Below, piece after piece: positions 1 through 9,275 of a stretch of DNA of 57,173 nucleotides. This DNA comes from Pseudobdellovibrio sp. (lineage in GTDB: Bacteria > Bdellovibrionota > Bdellovibrionia > Bdellovibrionales > Bdellovibrionaceae). Where the stretch lies: assembly GCA_020696855.1 (NCBI GenBank), contig JAJFMT010000004.1, forward strand, positions 1 to 57,173. Reading direction: 5' to 3'. The translations under genes were made by a program, and so were the position numbers. The notes under the pieces are model-generated. The model was not told the DNA's origin. It did not search any database and saw only the letters and a list, made by a program, of their open reading frames with translations. The stretch's first letter is position 1, and every line of letters begins with the position of its first letter.

Positions 1-571
1 CTATGCCGTAAATGTAAGTGAAGTTGCAAAAGATGTTTTGATTCCGAAGCAAATGTTAAAAGAGCTGGATAACGAGTTGGGCGAAGAGTTTAAAAATACG
101 CCGCCGCTCTATAGTTTTATTCCGGTGAATGTAAAATTTGAAGAATTACAACCCGGTGTTCTGTCTAAACCCTTGCTGCAATATAACTTTCCAAAAGGCG
201 GCGGCGCCATCGACTTAAAAGACGTCGTATCTTCTGACGGCAGTTTCTATATGTCATTCCCTGAAGCGCAATTTGAAAAAGAAAATGATCTTTTGCATAT
301 ATACTTCATCAGCAACAGCCCGAAGAAGTCTATCGACGGAGAATCGTTCGGTATGGGCTGCGGCAAATGGAGCGACTTAAAAGGCAGCTTCAGCCGCTTA
401 AAAAAACCCGATTATTTAAAATTAAATACCAGCGATTTACGCTACCTGCGTGTTGTGGCCGGCACATTTGTTTTTATTTTCAGACAGGGTAAGAACATTT
501 ACCTGAATCAGGTCACAATTACCGACAGCCGTCACCAAGGCGAACTTTGCAACAGCGGGAGCGGAGCATGA
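1..571 (+). CDS. Unrecognised protein, 5'-truncated by window edge
   Basis: The reading frame is open from the first bases of the window to the stop at 569-571, so this is the C-terminal part (about 190 residues) of a longer protein. A TTG lies at position 38, but the frame continues upstream without a stop, so I do not treat it as the start. The visible part is mixed hydrophilic and aromatic, with no membrane segment and no motif I recognise. Its stop overlaps the next start in an ATGA junction (568-571), so it is translationally coupled to the YhaM-type nuclease gene. Function unknown. Confidence 0.75.
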   Translation, partial: YAVNVSEVAKDVLIPKQMLKELDNELGEEFKNTPPLYSFIPVNVKFEELQPGVLSKPLLQYNFPKGGGAIDLKDVVSSDGSFYMSFPEAQFEKENDLLHIYFISNSPKKSIDGESFGMGCGKWSDLKGSFSRLKKPDYLKLNTSDLRYLRVVAGTFVFIFRQGKNIYLNQVTITDSRHQGELCNSGSGA

Positions 572-1554
572 GTGATAAACCGCAGTTAACTCCGATTAAA
601 ATGCTGACTGATAAAGAGCCCATTGCAGACCGTCCGCTCCTGGTGAAAGACAAAGTTTTAGGGGTGGGTAAGAACGGAAAATCATTTTTAAGTCTGCTGA
701 TCGGTGATAAAAGCGGCCACATTGATGGCCGTATATGGGACCGGGTCGATGAAATAGCAGACAGTTTTGCCATCGGCGATATCGTCTTGGTAAAAGGGTT
801 AGTTCAGGTTTATCAAAACCGAAAACAAATCATTATCCACAAAATAGAAAAGGCCCAGGCCGACGCCTACTCGAAAGACGATTTTCAGATCGAAATGACT
901 CACGTCGATGCTCATGCCCTTTATTCTGAACTTATTTCGATTATTAATACAGTTGAATCCTCACCGATCAAACAGTTACTTTTAGACAGTGTTCAGGACG
1001 ATGAAGTAAAAAAATTATTGTTAAAGGCGCCTGCGGCCAAGTCCATTCATCACGCTCACCGCGGTGGGCTTATTGAGCACATTATTTCGATTTGTAAACT
1101 GATGAAGTCGGTAGCCTCTCACTACACACATTTAAATTACGATTTACTGATCTTCGGTGCCATCTACCACGATCTCGGAAAAGTGTGGGAGCTTGAAATC
1201 AACAAAGATATGATCCAGTACTCTCATAAGGGCCGCCTGCTGGGCCACATGCAACTGGCTTGTGAACTGATAGACAAAAAATCACAGCGCATTTTGGGCT
1301 TTCCTGAAGACCTCAGAGAAATTCTCAAACATATTGTGCTTTCCCATCACGGAAAAATCGAATATGGTTCACCGGTCAGGCCGTATATTATGGAAGCTTT
1401 CGTTGTTGCTTCGATCGATGAGTTTGATTCAAAAATGGATACGATGTTTTCTTTCATTAGAGCCGAGCGGGAAACCGGGGATTCATGGTCACGCTACAGT
1501 GAGCACTTTGACCGTTACTTCTATCTGGAAAACTTAAAAGGAAAGTGGACGTAA
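568..1554 (+). CDS. OB-fold/HD-domain 3'-5' exoribonuclease, YhaM type
   Basis: The 328-residue product has an N-terminal OB-fold nucleic-acid binding region (about 23-95) followed by an HD metal-hydrolase domain. Visible HD residues include [11 protein letters not shown] (161-171), the HD doublet H201-D202, H260-H261 in [11 protein letters not shown] and D284. This order matches YhaM, known in Firmicutes as a 3'-5' exoribonuclease. I chose ATG 568 over an upstream TTG because it overlaps the preceding stop (ATGA) and has a GGGAG-type ribosome site. The downstream gene starts in its stop codon region. RNA or ssDNA end-trimming is inferred from the family; the substrate is not known. Confidence 0.85.
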   Translation: MSDKPQLTPIKMLTDKEPIADRPLLVKDKVLGVGKNGKSFLSLLIGDKSGHIDGRIWDRVDEIADSFAIGDIVLVKGLVQVYQNRKQIIIHKIEKAQADAYSKDDFQIEMTHVDAHALYSELISIINTVESSPIKQLLLDSVQDDEVKKLLLKAPAAKSIHHAHRGGLIEHIISICKLMKSVASHYTHLNYDLLIFGAIYHDLGKVWELEINKDMIQYSHKGRLLGHMQLACELIDKKSQRILGFPEDLREILKHIVLSHHGKIEYGSPVRPYIMEAFVVASIDEFDSKMDTMFSFIRAERETGDSWSRYSEHFDRYFYLENLKGKWT

Positions 1555-2057
1555 TGCTGGAGCTGATACAGGCCTACAAAAGCTATGATCCTGCTGCTAA
1601 ATCTTCATTAGAGATTCTGCTTTTATACCCAGGTCCGCGCGCCATGTTCTTTCACCGCATTGGTCACTTCTTTTATACTTTGAATTTATTTTTTATCGCC
1701 CGGCTTGTATCGGAGCTATCACGCGCACTTTCAGGAATCGAAATTCATCCTGGCGCTAAGATCGGCCGCAGACTTGTAATTGACCACGGCACAGGCTGTG
1801 TCATCGGAGAAACCGCAGAAATCGGCGATGATTGTATTATTTTTCACGGTGTCACTTTAGGCGGAATGAAATTCAGTCCTACCAAACGCCATCCCACTCT
1901 GGGAAATCATGTTTTGGTCGGCGCAGGAGCTAAAATTCTCGGCCCGGTCACCATCGGAGACCGTGCACGCATCGGTGCAAACGCGGTTGTTATTAAAGAT
2001 GTGGCTCCGGGTGCAACGATTGTCAGCCCGGCCAGCCAGGAACTGGCCCGTAAATAA
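1554..2057 (+). CDS. cysE: Serine O-acetyltransferase, short CysE type
   Basis: This left-handed beta-helix acetyltransferase of 167 residues would transfer acetyl from acetyl-CoA to L-serine, the first step of cysteine synthesis. The hexapeptide-repeat region (about 62-155) contains [15 protein letters not shown] (77-91) and FHGVTLGG (97-104), with the family's catalytic Asp-His region and active-site His visible. The long N-terminal helical domain of E. coli CysE is reduced to about 60 residues, as in short bacterial SATs. ATG 1554 overlaps the previous stop (TAATG). A GTG at 1545 is a weaker alternative start. It ends 14 bp from the convergent hrpB. Confidence 0.85.
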   Translation: MLELIQAYKSYDPAAKSSLEILLLYPGPRAMFFHRIGHFFYTLNLFFIARLVSELSRALSGIEIHPGAKIGRRLVIDHGTGCVIGETAEIGDDCIIFHGVTLGGMKFSPTKRHPTLGNHVLVGAGAKILGPVTIGDRARIGANAVVIKDVAPGATIVSPASQELARK

Positions 2058-2071
2058 CTCATACATTAAAA

Positions 2072-4528
2072 TTATTTTTTCTTTTCCGGAACGTAGTTAA
2101 CCGGATCATCAGGCCACGCATGTTTCGGGTAGCGCGCCTTAAGTTCTTTCTTAATCTCGTGGTATCCGGCACTCCAGAAATTTTCAAGCTGGCTTGTCAC
2201 CTGAGTAGGGCGGTAATTCGGCGCCAGCATTTCAATTGTCATTCTGATGCGGCCATTTAAAAGTGAAGGATTTGTCTTTACGCCGAAAAATTCCTGCAGC
2301 TTGGCCGAAAGCTTCGGCGCTTGTTCGCTTTCGTAATCAACCGGAATCTGCTTTCCTGACGGAAGCTTGAAGCTTCCCGGAAGGGACTGCAAAAGTTCAC
2401 GGATATCTTCAGGGGTAAAGAACAATAAGAGTGAAAACAAATCAGATGAGTAAAATTCTGCAATGGACGCAGAAGTTTCGGCGGCACTCGCCTTTACATT
2501 CTCAGCAAGTGAAGACAGAAAAGCAAAATGACTGTCGCTTAATCCCAATAGTTCACTTTTTTTCTTCAGAAAATTGATCTTTGTTACATAATTTTTATAG
2601 TCGTTGTGGTCAGAAAGCAGTTCTTCAAAACTGGAATCCATAAAGTGGCGAAAGGCCTGTGGTTCTTTTTTTTCGTCCACATACTGTTTTGCCGACGATG
2701 AGACTTCAAAGTAACCCGCCATCTTTTTTTCAACTTTGTATATTCGGCGGCTTTCAAGATCTAAATGCATTTCGCTTACTGTTTTGATTTCAGTAGAGGT
2801 CAGCCGTGCGAACTCTTCCTGAGAAAAACCGACCGCAAAATCACACTTTGTCAGCGCGCTGGAAAGTTCGCGGCCTGACATCAGCAGATAGTAATCTGAA
2901 TCCTTGTTAACCAGATAAGGAGAAAGCTCAAGGCCGCGGCCCAGGCTTGAAACAGCAAAGTTTTTCTCTTTTTTCTTCGCAATTTTGTGAGGAAAAAATT
3001 TAAAGTAAACGGAAATCAAAGTCTCTTTAAACCCTGCTGAAGACTTTGCCGTTACCGGTACAGAAAGACTCAAAAGCTGATTTTCAATTCGCTGGCCCAT
3101 GTCGCTAAGAGGAATCCGCTGCAGATCGATAGATTCATTCTGCTTATCGAAATTAGCGGTTTCAGTAAAAGCCAATAGCTTGCTGGCCTCTCTTTGAAAG
3201 CCGCGTTCGCAAAGGCTTACAAACAGTACCGCCTTCTCAGTATCCAGCGGGCATGACTGCACAAGTCTTCCTTTTGCCGTGATCATGTTTTTTTCATCCA
3301 GCAGTTGCCAAACCTTCATTTGTTCTATGACCGGCTTGAACGGTTTTTTAGGTTTATCAAGCCAGCTGAATTTGTCGGGCTCACTTACGCCGAACGAAAG
3401 AAGCGTCAGAGTTTCATCAAGCAGATCACTGGTTAATATTTCTGGTTCGTTCTGTACCGGCATCGAGCGCTCATCGATCTCGTGCCAAAGTTCAAAACAA
3501 AATCCTTCTGATGTTCTTGCCGCACGGCCGGCTCTTTGAGCTGCAGAAAACTGCGAGATGCGCACCAGCTCCAGTCTTTTGAATCCGATTTTGCTTTCAG
3601 TGACTGACTTTTTTTCAAGACCTGAATCAATCACAAGATCAACCGACGGAATGGTAATGGAAGACTCCGCAATATTTGTTGATAAAATAATTCTGCGTCC
3701 TGACCCGGGCTGAACAATGCGTCTTTGTTCTTCCAGTTTGATAGAGCCATGAAGTACAGCGATTTCAAAATTTTTGAACTTTTGTAAAAGATTTCGCTCT
3801 ACAAACCGGATCTCTCCCAGCCCAGGCAAAAACACCAGTGTGTCCCGGCGGGACTGTGACAAAGCGGCTTGCAGAGTATCTGCAAGGTGATCGGCAAAAA
3901 GCTGGTCGCACTGCAGGCGCTGTGACTTTTTGCTTTTAACTACATGAAGGGGAAACGGGCGGTCTTCAATCTGGATCCACCGGCTGTCCGGTAAAAACTC
4001 CAGAATTTTTTGTGCATTCAACGTAGCCGACATCACGAGAAGTTTAATATCACTGCCTGAGATCTGTTTTTCAAGGGCCGCACCGAGAGCCAGATCAATA
4101 GCGCTGGACCGTTCGTGAAATTCGTCAAAAACCAAAACCGAAATTTCATTCCAGAATTTCTCGTCGGCAATTTTTTTCAGAAACACACCTTCGGTCATGT
4201 ATATCAGTTTGGTCGATGAATTTGTTCTGTTATCAAAACGCACTTGGTAACCGGCTTCCTGCCCCAGTGCCCAGCCGTTTTCTTCTGCAACCCTGGCCGC
4301 AGCAGAAACCGCCGCAATTCTTTTCGGAACAAGCACGATCGTCTTTTTCGCTGACGTACTCGCAAGCAACGGCGGAACCCTTGTTGTTTTTCCCGATCCG
4401 GGCGACGCCGTTAAGACTAAATTCGGATGCGATAAAAAAGAACCTGCGATTTTTTCGAGATGAGGATCAATCGGTAACGATTGTCTTATATTAGGCAACG
4501 ACTGTCTTTTATCGTCAGTTGCGGCCAT
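2072..4528 (-). CDS. hrpB: ATP-dependent DEAH-box helicase HrpB
   Basis: The 818-residue protein belongs to the DEAH-box RNA helicase superfamily. Motif I is ASPGSGKTT (41-49), motif II is DEFH (135-138) and motif III is SAT (167-169), followed by helicase-C motifs including STNIAES and AQRAGRAAR. The length and the C-terminal half, which ends in a stretch containing PNYRPTQVTSQLENFW, fit HrpB rather than HrpA. Family proteins are putative RNA helicases whose cellular role is poorly defined. It is the last gene of a minus-strand set: its first codons overlap the end of the RsmI-like gene by 14 bp. Confidence 0.9.
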   Translation of the reverse strand: MAATDDKRQSLPNIRQSLPIDPHLEKIAGSFLSHPNLVLTASPGSGKTTRVPPLLASTSAKKTIVLVPKRIAAVSAAARVAEENGWALGQEAGYQVRFDNRTNSSTKLIYMTEGVFLKKIADEKFWNEISVLVFDEFHERSSAIDLALGAALEKQISGSDIKLLVMSATLNAQKILEFLPDSRWIQIEDRPFPLHVVKSKKSQRLQCDQLFADHLADTLQAALSQSRRDTLVFLPGLGEIRFVERNLLQKFKNFEIAVLHGSIKLEEQRRIVQPGSGRRIILSTNIAESSITIPSVDLVIDSGLEKKSVTESKIGFKRLELVRISQFSAAQRAGRAARTSEGFCFELWHEIDERSMPVQNEPEILTSDLLDETLTLLSFGVSEPDKFSWLDKPKKPFKPVIEQMKVWQLLDEKNMITAKGRLVQSCPLDTEKAVLFVSLCERGFQREASKLLAFTETANFDKQNESIDLQRIPLSDMGQRIENQLLSLSVPVTAKSSAGFKETLISVYFKFFPHKIAKKKEKNFAVSSLGRGLELSPYLVNKDSDYYLLMSGRELSSALTKCDFAVGFSQEEFARLTSTEIKTVSEMHLDLESRRIYKVEKKMAGYFEVSSSAKQYVDEKKEPQAFRHFMDSSFEELLSDHNDYKNYVTKINFLKKKSELLGLSDSHFAFLSSLAENVKASAAETSASIAEFYSSDLFSLLLFFTPEDIRELLQSLPGSFKLPSGKQIPVDYESEQAPKLSAKLQEFFGVKTNPSLLNGRIRMTIEMLAPNYRPTQVTSQLENFWSAGYHEIKKELKARYPKHAWPDDPVNYVPEKKK

Positions 4529-5174
4529 ATACCAATAACATGAATTCAGCTTTTTCAGCCTTTAACTGGCTTTTGACCTGCGATGGGCGCCCTTCAAATG
4601 CGGCTTCATCTTCCTGCGATAGATTAGTAACAAGTAAAATGCGGCGGTCCTCAAGATGCAAGCAGCACTCTTCCATCATTTTTTTCAAACGGTAAGGAGT
4701 GTCCATCAAAATAAAAGGCTCTTTGTATTTTTTAAGCTGCTGCCACTCTTTTTCACGAGCCTGGGTTTCCGCAGGAATAAACCCGCGAAAGTAAAATTGA
4801 TTGATTCGTTCTGAACTTAACGAAAGCAGTCCCATCAGGCTAGAAGCGCCCAGGGACGACTGCACCTGAATTTTATTTTCGCGGCACATTTTAACCACTT
4901 GAAAACCGGGGTCACAAAAACCGGGGGTTCCGCAGTCAGAAACAAGAACCACATTCAGTGTTTTGCACAGCTCAAAAAGTTCTTTTACATCTTCAACAGT
5001 CGAGTGCTCGTCCAGAACTTCATAGCGCTTGGCTTTGATATCGTAACCTTTTAAAAGTTTCGACGTTTCTTTTGTCGATTCACAGATAACAACATCGGCA
5101 GTCTTCAGCAGTTCAAGTGATCGCAGGGTAATCTCGTCGGTTCGACCGATCGGGGTCGCAATTAATGTCAGCAT
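4515..5174 (-). CDS. RsmI-like tetrapyrrole-methylase-family methyltransferase
   Basis: The 219-residue protein starts with LIATPIGRTDEITLRSL and carries SDCGTPGFCDPG (79-90), both typical of RsmI, the SAM enzyme that 2'-O-methylates C1402 of 16S rRNA. It is shorter than common RsmI (about 280 residues) and seems to lack the C-terminal extension. The usual PGPSA element reads LGASS here. It may therefore be a divergent RsmI or a paralogue with another substrate. The gene starts right at the end of the upstream HAD gene (shared base 5174) and overlaps hrpB by 14 bp, so the three are probably one transcript. Confidence 0.7.
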   Translation of the reverse strand: MLTLIATPIGRTDEITLRSLELLKTADVVICESTKETSKLLKGYDIKAKRYEVLDEHSTVEDVKELFELCKTLNVVLVSDCGTPGFCDPGFQVVKMCRENKIQVQSSLGASSLMGLLSLSSERINQFYFRGFIPAETQAREKEWQQLKKYKEPFILMDTPYRLKKMMEECCLHLEDRRILLVTNLSQEDEAAFEGRPSQVKSQLKAEKAEFMLLVYGRN

Positions 5175-5884
5175 TAAGACCTGCCGAAGTGTTTGATGCG
5201 TTTGAGTTCGGCTGTCACTGTCTGCTTACGGGAATGAGTTGTGTCCAGATAAATGACTTCTACTTCCGGGCATGACTGCAGAATGGCATTCACGTTCACA
5301 GGTTCGTTTTCAAAAAAGAAAATTTTTTTATAATCGCTGTGATTCAGTTTTTTAAACCAGTCATGTTTAAAAAGTTCGTCGTCCTGAGATTTTTCAGGCT
5401 TTAAAAAAAGATTTTCATCCGTAACAGGGAAGCCCCACTTTTTTAAAACTTCAAAGCTGCCTTTTCCCATCCGGACGTAATCCCGCCCGGTCAGATAATT
5501 GATTTCACAGCCGGCCTCTTTCAAATCCTGAACGAAGCAAACCGCACCGGGGTAAGGCACATCAAAATGCAGGTATTCGCTTGAAAAAAAACGCTCGGCC
5601 CAGAAGTCGCGGATGGCCTGAAGCATTTCGAGATCCTTTTCGACCGTGTAACCTTTTCGAAATAAGGCTTCTTTGAGGCCCCAGTCTTCCGGCAAAATAA
5701 CGACGTCTTTTAAGTGGTCCAATTTATGAGCTTCAGCGAACTCATGAAGTATTTTTTGAGTGCGTGTGCTGACATTGAATAGAGTGGAATCCAAGTCGAA
5801 CACGGCAAGCGTGCGTAGATTTTGGGCACGATTCTGCTCTGCCTGATTCAAGATATCGTTAAGATTGACGGGAATTGCACTCAT
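5174..5884 (-). CDS. HAD-superfamily hydrolase
   Basis: The 236-residue protein has HAD motif I, VFDLDST (28-34, nucleophile D30 and general acid D32), a motif II-like threonine in YLTGRD, and a late acidic element FENEP that could be motif IV. HAD proteins are mostly Mg-dependent phosphatases; the substrate cannot be read from the sequence. ATG 5884 is preferred to an in-frame TTG at 5890. It is the first gene of a minus-strand set (HAD, RsmI-like, hrpB) and diverges from phnD across 124 bp. Confidence 0.75.
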   Translation of the reverse strand: MSAIPVNLNDILNQAEQNRAQNLRTLAVFDLDSTLFNVSTRTQKILHEFAEAHKLDHLKDVVILPEDWGLKEALFRKGYTVEKDLEMLQAIRDFWAERFFSSEYLHFDVPYPGAVCFVQDLKEAGCEINYLTGRDYVRMGKGSFEVLKKWGFPVTDENLFLKPEKSQDDELFKHDWFKKLNHSDYKKIFFFENEPVNVNAILQSCPEVEVIYLDTTHSRKQTVTAELKRIKHFGRS

Positions 5885-6008
5885 TTTCAACCGAGTATGT
5901 ATCCTAGGTAAAAAAAAGAAAAGTCTTTTCTATGAAAGAGGTTGGAATCACGCCACGAGTTTGCTACTTTCGACGCAAATTTTGTTAATAAAATTTAACG
6001 GGAGATTT

Positions 6009-6950
6009 ATGAAAAATAATCTGAAGTATTCATTAGTTATTGCACTCGCAGCTTTTGCTTTTATCTTTACTGGCTGCACTAAAAAAAATGCTGAACTGGG
6101 TACTGAAGCGAACCCCGTTAAGTTGCACTTTGTTCCTTCAGTGGATGCAAAAGTTATTGAAGACAATTCAAAAACTTTTAAAACTTACCTTGAAGCCAAC
6201 ACTCCGTACAAATACGAAGTTACAATTCCGCAATCATACATTGCAGTGGTTGAAGCTTTCGGAACAAAACGTGCGGACGTAGCGGCTTTTAACACTTTCG
6301 GTTACATCTTAGCTCATGAAAAATACGGCGCTGAAGCTAGATTGACCGTTTTACGTTACGGCCTGGACACTTACCAGTCTCAGTTCATCGTAAAGGCAGG
6401 CAGCCCAATTAAAACAATCGAAGATCTTGCCGGAAAGAAAGTGGCTTTCGTTGAGCCGGCTTCGACTTCGGGTTACTTACTTCCGATTAAAACTCTGAAC
6501 GAAAAAGGTATTAAGCCTAAAGAAGTTGTTTTCGCAGGAAAACACGACAACGTTGTAACAATGGTTTACCAGGGCCAGGTTGATGCCGGCGCAACTTTCT
6601 ACTCTCCTCCGCACAAAAATGAAAAAGGCGAAGAAGAAATGGAAGATGCCCGCCGTTTAGTGCTGACTCAGTTTCCTGACGTAAAAGAAAAAGTTGTTAT
6701 CTTAACTTTATCTGAGCCGATCAGAAACGACCCTGTTGTTTTCAGAAAAGAAATGCCTGAAGAAATGAAAAACAAAATTGCGGATGCAATGATTTCATTC
6801 GTTAGCACTCCGGAAGGTAAAGCCGCTTTCAAAGCGATCTACGGCATCACTGAAGTTAAAAAAGCAACTGACGCTGATTATGATTCAGCTCGTGCGATGT
6901 TAAAAGCTGCAGGCGCAAACGCTGAAGAGCTTTTAACTAAAAAGAAGTAA
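6009..6950 (+). CDS. phnD: PhnD-type phosphonate/phosphite/phosphate-binding lipoprotein
   Basis: The substrate-binding component of an ABC importer, 313 residues. The N-terminus has Lys residues, a hydrophobic core and a lipobox-like FTGC with Cys at about 23, so it should be a lipoprotein. The body matches the PhnD/PtxB group, with features such as the YKYEVTIPQSYIAVVEAFGTK stretch and VDAGATFYSPP. I took ATG 6009, preceded by GGGAG, because it gives the signal peptide; the open frame runs further upstream. ATPase and permease genes follow. No C-P lyase genes are present, so the ligand could be phosphonate, phosphite or phosphate. Confidence 0.85.
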   Translation: MKNNLKYSLVIALAAFAFIFTGCTKKNAELGTEANPVKLHFVPSVDAKVIEDNSKTFKTYLEANTPYKYEVTIPQSYIAVVEAFGTKRADVAAFNTFGYILAHEKYGAEARLTVLRYGLDTYQSQFIVKAGSPIKTIEDLAGKKVAFVEPASTSGYLLPIKTLNEKGIKPKEVVFAGKHDNVVTMVYQGQVDAGATFYSPPHKNEKGEEEMEDARRLVLTQFPDVKEKVVILTLSEPIRNDPVVFRKEMPEEMKNKIADAMISFVSTPEGKAAFKAIYGITEVKKATDADYDSARAMLKAAGANAEELLTKKK

Positions 6951-7000
6951 TAGCATCTACGGTTTAGAAGAATCATTTCGAACTTTGCGGGGAGGGGAAC

Positions 7001-7774
7001 ATGTCCGAGCAGGTTTTACGAATTAAAGGGCTTCAAAAAACTTATCCGAACGGAGTACAGGCGCTTAAGGGCGTCAGCTTCGACGTTAAGAAGGGCGAGT
7101 TTTTAGTTGTTATCGGGCTAAGCGGTTCCGGTAAATCAACTTTGTTGCGTTGTTTGAACCGTCTGCATGACCCAACCGGCGGCGAAATCTTCTTCTATGA
7201 TCAGGACGTAACAAAGCTTCAAACGTCTTCAGAGATCCGCGATCTTCGTAAGAAAATCGGAATGATCTTTCAGCATTTCAATTTAATTCCGCGCCACACG
7301 GTTCTCAGCAACGTACTGATGGGAAAATTGGCTTCTACCCCGACATGGAAAAGTATGTTCGGTCTTTTCTCTGACCAGGATAAAGAAGAAGCGATGAAAT
7401 ATCTTCGCCTGGTAGGTATCGCTGATAAGGCGCATATCCGTGCCGATCAGCTTTCAGGCGGTCAGCAGCAGCGTGTAGCGATTGCCCGCGCATTAACTCA
7501 GAATCCAAAGGTGCTTTTAGCCGACGAACCGGTTGCGTCTCTTGACCCGGCCACTTGTCACACCGTTATGGATTACCTACGCAAAGTTAATCAAGAACTG
7601 GGTATTACAATCGTATGTAATCTTCACTTTTTATCTCTGGTTCGTCAGTACGCCACGCGAGTGATCGCATTAAAGGGCGGAGAGCTGGTTTACGAAGGTG
7701 ATCCGCAAAACATCGACAACGCATGGTTTGAAAAAATCTACGGTGCCGGCGCTAAAGAAGTACACATCAACTAA
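7001..7774 (+). CDS. phnC: PhnC-type ABC transporter ATP-binding protein
   Basis: The ATPase of the importer, 257 residues. It shows Walker A GLSGSGKST (39-47), Q-loop IFQHFN, ABC signature LSGGQQQR (151-158), Walker B VLLADEP (171-177) and switch histidine H209. The overall pattern is the PhnC subfamily. A strong GGGGAGGGG ribosome site lies just before the ATG. It sits 50 bp after phnD and 12 bp before the permease gene, so the three should be co-transcribed. Confidence 0.9.
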   Translation: MSEQVLRIKGLQKTYPNGVQALKGVSFDVKKGEFLVVIGLSGSGKSTLLRCLNRLHDPTGGEIFFYDQDVTKLQTSSEIRDLRKKIGMIFQHFNLIPRHTVLSNVLMGKLASTPTWKSMFGLFSDQDKEEAMKYLRLVGIADKAHIRADQLSGGQQQRVAIARALTQNPKVLLADEPVASLDPATCHTVMDYLRKVNQELGITIVCNLHFLSLVRQYATRVIALKGGELVYEGDPQNIDNAWFEKIYGAGAKEVHIN

Positions 7775-7786
7775 GGAGGGCGAAAG

Positions 7787-8815
7787 ATGAAATCATACTA
7801 CGTTAGAAGATCTTTATTAGACGGCGTTACTTTCGCCATTTTCGTTTGTGTTGCCTTATCACTCATTTTACAACCCACGGAAGAGCAGCTTTTAAATCTA
7901 TCGATGATCGCCATGATTTTCGGTGGTGCCATCGTTGTTGGCGGCCTTATCAGCCACCGTCTGAACATGGCAGGTTTAAAAACAATGGGTGAAAACCTTT
8001 TTGAACCCGCTTACGTTAAGGCAAAAACCGAAGCAAAGCCTTGGTACCAGACTTTCTGGGGCTGGCATTTGTTTACAACGATTCTTGTTCTTTTTATTGT
8101 CGGGCTTTTCAAAACGAAGTTTTCTCTCTACGAATTACTGGATGAAGACGGCTTTGCGGGCGCTCAGCGTCTGTTCAAAGGGATCTTTTCTCCGAACTGG
8201 ACTGTTTTACCTGCTGCAGTTCTGAATATCATTGAAACAATTTTCATGGCCTTCATGGCGACGTTCCTTGCGATTCCGTTCGCATTTGTACTTAGCTTTT
8301 TATCAGCAAAAAATATCATGAAACATCCGGCAGCTTATGCGGTTTACATGTTTCTGCGTACAGCAATGAACGTTATGCGTTCGATCGAAGCTCTTGTATG
8401 GGCGATCATCTTCTCTGTTTGGGTGGGTATCGGTCCATTCGCAGGTATGCTGGCTTTAATGATTCACTCTGTTGCCTCATTAACAAAACAATACTCAGAA
8501 ATGGTTGAAACAGTTTATGAAGGCCCGATTGAAGGTGTTCAGTCTTGTGGTGCCAACAAGTTGCAAACAATCTGGTTTGCGATTGTTCCGCAGGTAGTAC
8601 TTCCGTACATCTCATTCACGGTGTACCGCTGGGATATCAACGTGCGTATGGCGACTATCATCGGTTTAGTCGGTGGCGGTGGTATCGGTACTATGCTGAT
8701 CAAGTATCAAGGTCAGGCGATGTGGCCTGAAGTGGGCACCATCATCGTGGTGATCGCTGCTGTTGTTTGGATCATGGACCAAGCGTCGGCCTACATCCGT
8801 GAGGCTTTGAAGTAA
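7787..8815 (+). CDS. phnE: PhnE-type ABC transporter permease
   Basis: The inner-membrane permease, 342 residues, with several hydrophobic segments from about 15 to 330. It has the ABC permease coupling-helix region around VYEGPIEGVQSCGANKLQTI, matching the EAA-type loop of PhnE. The N-terminal part (about 1-125) is longer than in minimal PhnE proteins and adds membrane segments. A GGAGGG ribosome site precedes ATG 7787. Only one permease gene is present, so it probably forms a homodimer. Confidence 0.87.
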   Translation: MKSYYVRRSLLDGVTFAIFVCVALSLILQPTEEQLLNLSMIAMIFGGAIVVGGLISHRLNMAGLKTMGENLFEPAYVKAKTEAKPWYQTFWGWHLFTTILVLFIVGLFKTKFSLYELLDEDGFAGAQRLFKGIFSPNWTVLPAAVLNIIETIFMAFMATFLAIPFAFVLSFLSAKNIMKHPAAYAVYMFLRTAMNVMRSIEALVWAIIFSVWVGIGPFAGMLALMIHSVASLTKQYSEMVETVYEGPIEGVQSCGANKLQTIWFAIVPQVVLPYISFTVYRWDINVRMATIIGLVGGGGIGTMLIKYQGQAMWPEVGTIIVVIAAVVWIMDQASAYIREALK

Positions 8816-8816
8816 A

Positions 8817-9215
8817 ATGCCATCTTCTTTTAATTACGAAATGGTAATTAAAGAACATCATTTAGATTCCTATCAACACGTTAACAATGCGACTTATCTG
8901 TCGTTGTACGAAGAAGCGCGCTGGGAAGTATGTACACAGCGCGGTTTAGGTTACAAAGATTTTCACAAGTTAGGTCAAGGGCCGGTCATCTTAGGCGTGG
9001 ACCTTAAGTTTTTAAAAGAGCTGAACCTGAGAGAGAAAATCACAATCACTTTCGAAGTGCTGTCTTACGAAAAAAAACTGTTTAAACTTAAGCAACAAAT
9101 GCTCAAAGAAGATGGCACTGTCGCGAGTGAGGCCATTTTTACCGGTGGCTTCTTCGACATGCGAGAGCGAAAACTGATTCCCCCGTCAGAGGCATGGCTG
9201 AAAGTTCTGTACTAG
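8817..9215 (+). CDS. Hotdog-fold acyl-CoA thioesterase (4HBT type)
   Basis: The 132-residue protein has the 4-hydroxybenzoyl-CoA-thioesterase signature: the catalytic-type Asp D17 followed by HVNN (21-24) and the long-helix pattern YLSLYEEARWEV. These enzymes hydrolyse acyl-CoA or acyl-ACP thioesters in the cytoplasm, often as tetramers. The start lies one base after the phnE stop, so it is in the importer operon, although no functional link to uptake is obvious. Substrate unknown. Confidence 0.8.
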   Translation: MPSSFNYEMVIKEHHLDSYQHVNNATYLSLYEEARWEVCTQRGLGYKDFHKLGQGPVILGVDLKFLKELNLREKITITFEVLSYEKKLFKLKQQMLKEDGTVASEAIFTGGFFDMRERKLIPPSEAWLKVLY

Positions 9216-9253
9216 TTCTCATTTTAAACGAGCTGTTTCTGGTGCGCACAAGG

Positions 9254-9275
9254 TAGATCCTAGCACTAAGATCTA
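9254..9275. repeat. Inverted repeat spanning the Hsp70-like stop
   Basis: TAGATCCTAG (9254-9263) and CTAAGATCTA (9266-9275) pair with one mismatch around a 2-base loop. The hairpin lies between the convergent thioesterase and Hsp70-like genes and includes the latter's stop codon. There is no T-run, so termination is only a possibility. Confidence 0.35.

Noticed and set aside
5865..6008. N-terminal extension of PhnD
   Set aside because: It would hide the signal peptide and lacks a ribosome site; ATG 6009 has GGGAG and gives a lipoprotein.
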